Below are positions 60,001-64,000 of a DNA stretch of 64,000 nt, piece after piece. The notes beneath the pieces are model-generated. The model did not search any database. It was not told where the DNA came from and worked only from the letters and a program-made list of their open reading frames with translations. This DNA comes from Sphingobacterium sp. (GTDB lineage: Bacteria > Bacteroidota > Bacteroidia > Sphingobacteriales > Sphingobacteriaceae), in contig JAIRVH010000185.1 in NCBI GenBank assembly GCA_031253985.1, positions 124,001 through 188,000 on the forward strand. The letters are read 5' to 3'. How positions within the stretch are numbered: the first letter of the stretch is position 1; every line of letters starts with the position of its first letter. The position numbers were made by a program, and so were the translations under genes.

Positions 60001-61034
60001 GCCAGATCTACCTTAAAGGGATATACAGATGGATGATGATAGTTTATTCCGCCAAAATTTGTCCCCATCCAAACAATACCCTGCCGATCAATATAAATCG
60101 TCTTGATGGAATTATCATTGATACTGAAAGGATTGACGGCACTCGATTTTATCTGCTGTATCTGACTCCCGTCGGGCTGCAGCAAATTGGCCCCTTCCAT
60201 TGTCCCCACCCAGATATTTTTGGCTTTATCTATCGCTATCGCTCGCACATAGTCACTTGATAGTCCCGTTTTACCTGTATAATGCGCAGTCTGCTGAAAT
60301 AAGATGTCCAATTCAAAAAGACCATGCCCATCCGTGGCAATCCAAATTTTATCTGTAGCCACTCGCTTAATATCCTTCACGGATATCGCTGAGCTATTTG
60401 TATGACGTAGTTTAATAGGTTCAATTGTTTTTTGATCCCGCCAAAGATATAATCCCCTGTTGGTCCCGATCAAGATATTTCTTCCCAGCTGTAATAAGGA
60501 GTAGATTTCCAGTCCGGGGAGAATATTCACGTTTTCTATCTTTGGATAATCGGCATTTTTAATGCACATCAGACCATTATTTGTACCGAGTAAGACGCTA
60601 GATTCAATAAAATAAATTGCTAAAACGGCAAAATGGTTGCTATTTTTAAGTTTGACATGCTCAAAGCTGATTCGCTGAAAACGGTCTTGTTTAGGCTGAT
60701 AAATATTTAGGCCCTGCTGTGTTCCGATCCAAAGGGTCTTTTGGCGCGGATGTTCAACAATGGTGTAAATATAGTTGTTTGTGGAAATGGTGTTAACATC
60801 GTTATTATCCGAACGGTATTGTTTAATGCGTTCACCATCGTATCTATTAAGTCCGTCCCTGGTACCGATCCAGAGAAAACCTGCATTGTCACGGCATATA
60901 CTCAATACGGTGCTATTCGAGAGCCCTTTATCATAAGTTAAACTACCGAAATGATACTGGGCTTGGGTATTTTGTGCAAATAAACAGCAGATTAGCGTTA
61001 AATAAATAATGCATTGGACATATCTTTTTGTCAT
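57048..61034 (-). CDS. Hybrid two-component system regulator (HTCS)
   Basis: A 1328-residue protein. Signal/anchor helix at the N-terminus, then two beta-propellers of Reg_prop repeats (GFLWIGTRDGLNRYDG; KNIWVGTMEGANLLQPDG) to about 690, a Y_Y_Y domain (YAYKIEELEKEWNLTDQPSI), a membrane helix at about 775-795, HisKA (KISHEIRTPLTLI, His near 832), HATPase (DNGQGIKREDRERIFDTFYQ; GWGIGLSFAKELV), a receiver (TDIAMPQMDGYTLVK, Asp near 1128; VTKPFN) and AraC HTH (about 1228-1325). It senses an oligosaccharide in the periplasm and switches on the adjacent PUL, directly downstream on the same strand. Confidence 0.95.
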   Translation of the reverse strand: MTKRYVQCIIYLTLICCLFAQNTQAQYHFGSLTYDKGLSNSTVLSICRDNAGFLWIGTRDGLNRYDGERIKQYRSDNNDVNTISTNNYIYTIVEHPRQKTLWIGTQQGLNIYQPKQDRFQRISFEHVKLKNSNHFAVLAIYFIESSVLLGTNNGLMCIKNADYPKIENVNILPGLEIYSLLQLGRNILIGTNRGLYLWRDQKTIEPIKLRHTNSSAISVKDIKRVATDKIWIATDGHGLFELDILFQQTAHYTGKTGLSSDYVRAIAIDKAKNIWVGTMEGANLLQPDGSQIQQIKSSAVNPFSINDNSIKTIYIDRQGIVWMGTNFGGINYHHPSVYPFKVDLADGNFKHLSGNLVSAIAVDDDENTWVGTERDGLNVRKKGSDVYRKIELRSNTIKCLLTDDKYIYVGTFGAGLARINRQNTSDIRYYNITGENGVTLLQNYISSINRDRRGNIWIGTGNKGLQMINSQFTTAIQPTSTFTKNTANNYIKHILASRNGSLFIGTAQGLGQLRNSAEQQGIYRSEDLMKDYYINTLFEDRTSQIWIGTQEKGLYNYNPKTGMVNRVELFPKRSYYHVLGIAENNANEIIISTNNGLVFYNKLTGAKRYMDIQDGFPTNEFLPNAIFCRDGQLLVGSHKGLISLDVSHHQSNEGVPKLLISGFSINGLTRTSVDKVLGYLNPDRAKEIALKHDQNTFTIDFSSDNLINPQKNSYAYKIEELEKEWNLTDQPSITYTNLTPGRYTLQLKTANNDGIWSNVSKSVVFNIAPPFYKSIWAYTVYTLLLMGVVYFFYRYNLDKKQLKTKLYYEEKLHQDQAALMQSKLDFFTKISHEIRTPLTLIHAPIEKILLDKRLDNQVNAQLQQVRRNIKRLLHLTQELLSFNKMDAQKLTLNKVVIDATSYFENIHQSFVVIAEESGIGYVLDNQFEGSFMADPQQLEKVLLNLLSNAFKFRREDTPTVQLVIRQRNEDLFIHVMDNGQGIKREDRERIFDTFYQADAGKGKEGWGIGLSFAKELVELHQGNLYLDNALQLGQQEGTVFTILLPACIRQQQGIPMEISSKTSTADSTAACIPDSARDFQLLIVEDNDELRSFLLNHLQTCYNVSAAANGKEALVAIADNVPDMIITDIAMPQMDGYTLVKSIKADPDTAHIPVIMLTAKGDEQDSIIGYQSGIINYVTKPFNLQVLDLQIFNTISALELVKERNRRYLLLSKRDENISNAAAAYLDKLRTVVEAHLAETEFSVATLAENMGQSQSALLKKVKSLTGLSVAELIKDIRLNVAANLLIQSDQVASVAYAVGFNDRKYFSKEFKKKFGVNPTQYRENSLR

Positions 61035-61094
61035 TTAGATCCTTCAACTGGTAGTAGAGACAAGTATACGATTTTCTATGCAATGAATGAAAAA

Positions 61095-61310
61095 TTACGT
61101 ACCATTAATTAGACCACAAATAAAATATTTATCGCGTATATTTTGGGATTTGCGTACGCTTTCGGCTCCCAGCATCTTAGCCATCGTTCCCGTAGCCATA
61201 ATCGCAAGGAGACCCGAAATTGCGCCGCAAGCAATCACGCTATGGAGAGCATCTGCGATATGAAAAGGTTTAACACTTTTCATTGTATCAAAAATTAAAT
61301 AGGTAAGCAA
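61095..61310 (-). CDS. Short ORF of uncertain status, one hydrophobic segment
   Basis: A 71-residue frame; a second ATG at 61283 gives MKSVKPFHIADALHSVIACG. It contains a hydrophobic stretch (VIACGAISGLLAIMATG) and then AKMLGAESVRKSQNIRDKYF. It may be a gene remnant or a small membrane protein. No family recognised, and the ending looks abrupt. It lies upstream of the HTCS gene on the same strand. Confidence 0.3.
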   Translation of the reverse strand: MLTYLIFDTMKSVKPFHIADALHSVIACGAISGLLAIMATGTMAKMLGAESVRKSQNIRDKYFICGLINGT

Positions 61311-62039
61311 TATTCTCAGTCAAACTGGTTCTTCCCCACTTTTGGTGGTAATACTATCATATTTGTCTTCCTTTAGCGTTCATATTTTAATGAATGCATC
61401 AAAACTTGTTTTTTCGTACGATGGTGATAACTTCAGGGTTATATCAGTAGATAACCAGCAAGATGTACGGGCAATTTATGTGTAGAGTACCACCCGCTCT
61501 GCTGCATGTCCAAACTGCTGCATAACTTCGAAAAGAATCCACAGCTATTAGACCCGCAAGATCGCAGACTTTCCTGTCTTTGGTAAAACTTGTATGATTT
61601 CCAGAGATTGAAAATGTAGTTGTAGCATTTGTTTGCACAAAAAAGCCGGATGTTTGATTAGTATAATCTCTATTATAGGAGACTTAGTTACTCTCCATAG
61701 TCACTGAATTGGTGAATGATATGGATATGCAGGTAATTAAATTACCAATGAATAGATTATTTCTAATATTTGCCTTAAGCAAGATCCGCTGTAATTCAAG
61801 GCAATATTTGAGGACACCTTACAATTTCGCACCGTACCTAAATGACTAGAGATTAAATCACTAAAGCCTACAGATGACTTAGATAAAAAATGACTAACGA
61901 ACAATTATTTCATCTTTACTTCGTCAATCCGCAATGCTATTCATACTAAATATTGAATAGTCTAAGACGGACTAAGAATTTATTTTAGCCCGTTTTAGAC
62001 TATTGATATCCTGAAGAACACCTTCTATACTATTTCTAT
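61311..62039. other. Intergenic region with a long hairpin
   Basis: About 730 bases with no supported gene; a plus-strand frame 61390-61485 (MNASKLVFSYDGDNFRVI) is protein-like, but only 31 residues long. AGTCTAAGACGG (61959-61970) pairs with CCGTTTTAGACT (61990-62001) with one G-T, and the stem continues inward through CTAA/TTAG. This hairpin lies about 40 bases after the stop of the minus-strand gene at 62040 and is its probable terminator. Confidence 0.45.
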
Positions 62040-62531
62040 TTACTTTTGAAAGTACAGGCTTTTGAAGCTTTTATCTCCGTCTTCTTTATACATATTAGTA
62101 TGTTTTGGCAATAAAGTACCTTTTTTAATGACATAGGTTTTTATGAGCTTATATAATTCCAATCGGTCTATAAAGTGCATGTCCGGATCAAATGGCAAAG
62201 CGGTATCGACATAATCATACAGTATTCTTTTGGGTCCGATGTAACCACTTTTTCCTGAGGCAATAGCATTATTGATATGTGCTAGATATTTCGGGTCTTG
62301 GCGAATAGATTCTGCTTTTTGCGTATACAACTTGTAAAGTGAGTCTCGTTTTGGATTCCATTCAGAACTTTTTTTAGATAAGCTATCAAATTTTTCATAG
62401 TCTCTTTTATGTGACAATAAAACATTAAAGTCATTTTCAAGCTGAGTAGGTCTTTCCACAATTCCTTGTGAAAATACAACCGAGATACAGGATAAAACTA
62501 TTGTAATTATAAATATATATTTCTTTTTCAT
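62040..62531 (-). CDS. Small exported protein, possible partner of the hydrolase-like lipoprotein
   Basis: About 163 residues from the ATG at 62531; the longer frame to 62639 overlaps the upstream gene. Signal peptide YIFIITIVLSCISVVFS, then a polar helical mature part (LENDFNVLLSHKRDYEKFDS, PKRDSLYKLYTQKAESI) and IGPKRILYDYVDTALPFDPD. No family recognised. It begins 19 bases after the stop of the Cys-His lipoprotein gene, so the two are probably one transcript. A periplasmic immunity protein is possible (inference). Confidence 0.6.
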   Translation of the reverse strand: MKKKYIFIITIVLSCISVVFSQGIVERPTQLENDFNVLLSHKRDYEKFDSLSKKSSEWNPKRDSLYKLYTQKAESIRQDPKYLAHINNAIASGKSGYIGPKRILYDYVDTALPFDPDMHFIDRLELYKLIKTYVIKKGTLLPKHTNMYKEDGDKSFKSLYFQK

Positions 62532-62550
62532 GATCTTCAATTTTGTATTT

Positions 62551-63891
62551 TTATCTTCTTCTATAATATATTCTTGACAAATAAGTTTGCCCACCAGATT
62601 GGAAGGTTGGGCTTGTTGGGCCATAACTCGAAGGAACATCTCTCGGGTGATGGGTTATGATCTCATACTCCCCCATTTTACTTGTTATTTCCGTAGCAAA
62701 TCCTTGTGCATCTACTCCAGAAACTATACCAGAATGTGAAAGCCCCGCCCCTCCATTATAAGGAGCTTGATAAAGTATAATATCTCCAACTTTGACATTG
62801 CTTGTAACCTGAATGAAATTTGCGTCCTTGATATTTATTGAAACGACCCAAAGTGGATTTCCATCAGAGGCTAATGTTTCAGTTATGGCACTTTTATCTG
62901 TCTTACTAAAAGTATAATAATGGCAATTATAGGCATCTGGGTTGGACTGGTCAACTGCCATCCCACCTCCGAGATCAATGGTTTTTACCAGCGGAGTGGT
63001 CATTTTTAGATATTTTGAAAAATCTTCGTCAAGTTTACTTCTCCAATAGTAGCTGGCAGGCTCTTTATCTGTATTTGTAGCTGTCTGAATTGGAGTAGCT
63101 GTCCAGCCTCCACCAGAACCACCTCCATCAGTGGGGGCATCGGGCACCCAAACATTCTCGCAAACTGTATTGTAGATCATCCGATCATTGCTCCATGATA
63201 CAGTATAATCACAGTCTGTATAGTCAGTCGGATAACTACAGGTGCCGGGATAACTCGTAGATAAATACCCTACCCCATTGCAATATGTACTCCATACACA
63301 TGTGCCTTCTTCCCTGCACCGAACTTCGTAGGCAGCTTTTTTGGTATAACCTTTTGCTGATTTAAAAACTTTAGGCGCATTGTAAGTGCTTTTACCATTC
63401 TCATAACTATATGTGAACAAATTTTGATTGAGAACATCTATCATGGACAATTTTCCATTTTTCAAAAAATTATTATCGCTTTTTTTATCAGGATAAAAAC
63501 GCGAAAGATAAAATTTTTCTCCAGTAGCAACGACCAAAAAGGGTGTATTATTAACGGTCTGTACAGAAATTGCTTTTTCATTAAGCTGCCCTACCGCAAT
63601 CAATGGAATAATAGTATATTGAATGGAATCATTAATTTGGGAGTATTTTGCATTTTCCCATTGTGGCATGTACTTAATAATAAGCCCACTTTTTAGGCTA
63701 TCACGCGTTTTAGACTCAATGGCTAATTTCTCGTAGCTTTGTTTTAACTCAGCTAAACTCGCAAAAGTATGAGCCTTGGGGCTGTCGAGTGCGCTATCCT
63801 TCCTACAGCCCTGATGTGCAAAGAGAGAAAGAATAAAGAGAAACAAAATAATACTTGTCCTCCAATTAAATGTTGCTTTTAGAAACTTCAT
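62551..63891 (-). CDS. Lipoprotein with Cys-His (CHAP/NlpC-like) hydrolase domain
   Basis: A 446-residue lipoprotein (lipobox ends HQGC, Cys29). Residues about 30-180 are a helical and beta N-terminal part. Residues 191-245 hold eight cysteines (RCREEGTCVWSTYC; TCSYPTDYTDC), probably disulfide-bonded. After a GGGSGGG linker the C-terminal domain (about 275-446) has AYNCHYYTFSK with Cys323 and KVGDIILYQ then LSHSGIVSGVD with His386, the layout of papain-like CHAP or NlpC/P60 enzymes that cleave peptidoglycan or peptides. It may be a surface-anchored effector or a cell-wall hydrolase. A small exported protein follows it closely. Confidence 0.7.
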   Translation of the reverse strand: MKFLKATFNWRTSIILFLFILSLFAHQGCRKDSALDSPKAHTFASLAELKQSYEKLAIESKTRDSLKSGLIIKYMPQWENAKYSQINDSIQYTIIPLIAVGQLNEKAISVQTVNNTPFLVVATGEKFYLSRFYPDKKSDNNFLKNGKLSMIDVLNQNLFTYSYENGKSTYNAPKVFKSAKGYTKKAAYEVRCREEGTCVWSTYCNGVGYLSTSYPGTCSYPTDYTDCDYTVSWSNDRMIYNTVCENVWVPDAPTDGGGSGGGWTATPIQTATNTDKEPASYYWRSKLDEDFSKYLKMTTPLVKTIDLGGGMAVDQSNPDAYNCHYYTFSKTDKSAITETLASDGNPLWVVSINIKDANFIQVTSNVKVGDIILYQAPYNGGAGLSHSGIVSGVDAQGFATEITSKMGEYEIITHHPRDVPSSYGPTSPTFQSGGQTYLSRIYYRRR

Positions 63892-64000
63892 TTTCTGTAC
63901 TGATTAACAATACAAATAATGCAGTTTAATATTAAGCTAATGTATAGCTGTATTTAATTTTCTATTATATTTATTTACAATAAAACAAACAGCTATAATC

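Noticed and set aside
61444..61638. Minus-strand frame of 64 codons
   Set aside because: Composition is random-like, with no motif, start context or neighbour support.

Overview
The window looks like part of the chromosome of a member of the Bacteroidota, most likely Sphingobacterium or a close relative in the Sphingobacteriaceae. The evidence is two SusC/SusD pairs, a hybrid two-component regulator of the polysaccharide-utilisation type, DUF6266, DUF6520 and DUF3606 proteins, lipoproteins throughout, weak Shine-Dalgarno sequences, and several promoters with the Bacteroidota -7 element TAnnTTTG. No rRNA, tRNA or CRISPR array was recognised.

Layout. 0-4 kb: the 5' end of a DUF6266 gene, a GC-rich CCGAAGC-type repeat patch, an excisionase-like HTH protein, a membrane/coiled-coil protein and a Crp-like regulator. 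4-11.7 kb: a MauE-like membrane protein and a DUF6520 small secreted protein converge on a TlpA thioredoxin-SusD-SusC-unknown operon; a redox-linked outer-membrane uptake locus is the simplest reading. 12.5-22.3 kb: a defence island. It holds an HTH-NTF2 protein with an McrA-like HNH nuclease, a DGQHR-like protein tightly coupled to a HEPN protein (possible new defence pair), two tandem PmeII-like restriction endonucleases, a C5-cytosine methyltransferase with its own N-terminal HTH, a Vsr nuclease and a second HNH nuclease. 22.6-30.7 kb: four large paralogous tailspike-like beta-helix proteins without signal peptides. Three of them share a promoter whose inverted repeat sits exactly 57.5 bp (centre to centre) from the -7 box. 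30.9-32.7 kb: wrecked IS3 and IS21 elements and gene fragments.

32.7-42.3 kb: a seven-gene operon on the minus strand that I consider the most interesting system. In transcription order it encodes a 495-residue protein with a double-glycine leader and a Gly/Ser/Asn-rich linker (candidate secreted toxin), two paralogous lipoproteins (candidate immunity proteins), a two-domain glycosyltransferase, a C39-peptidase ABC exporter, an HlyD adaptor and a TolC channel. Export, leader removal and possibly glycosylation of a large antibacterial protein would all be encoded together. 42.5-48.5 kb: a gene graveyard with at least six broken genes among a few intact small genes and a zinc-less Fpg-type DNA glycosylase.

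48.7-61 kb: a polysaccharide utilisation locus with a beta-helix lipoprotein (possible polysaccharide lyase), a GH88 unsaturated glucuronyl hydrolase, a DUF5017 surface lipoprotein, SusD, SusC and the hybrid sensor. A 22-bp-spaced direct repeat just upstream of susC is a likely operator for the hybrid regulator. Target: a uronic-acid-containing glycan. 62-63.9 kb: a lipoprotein with a Cys-His hydrolase-like C-terminus followed by a small exported protein, a possible effector/immunity pair.

All family assignments come from reading the translated sequence; no database search was run.
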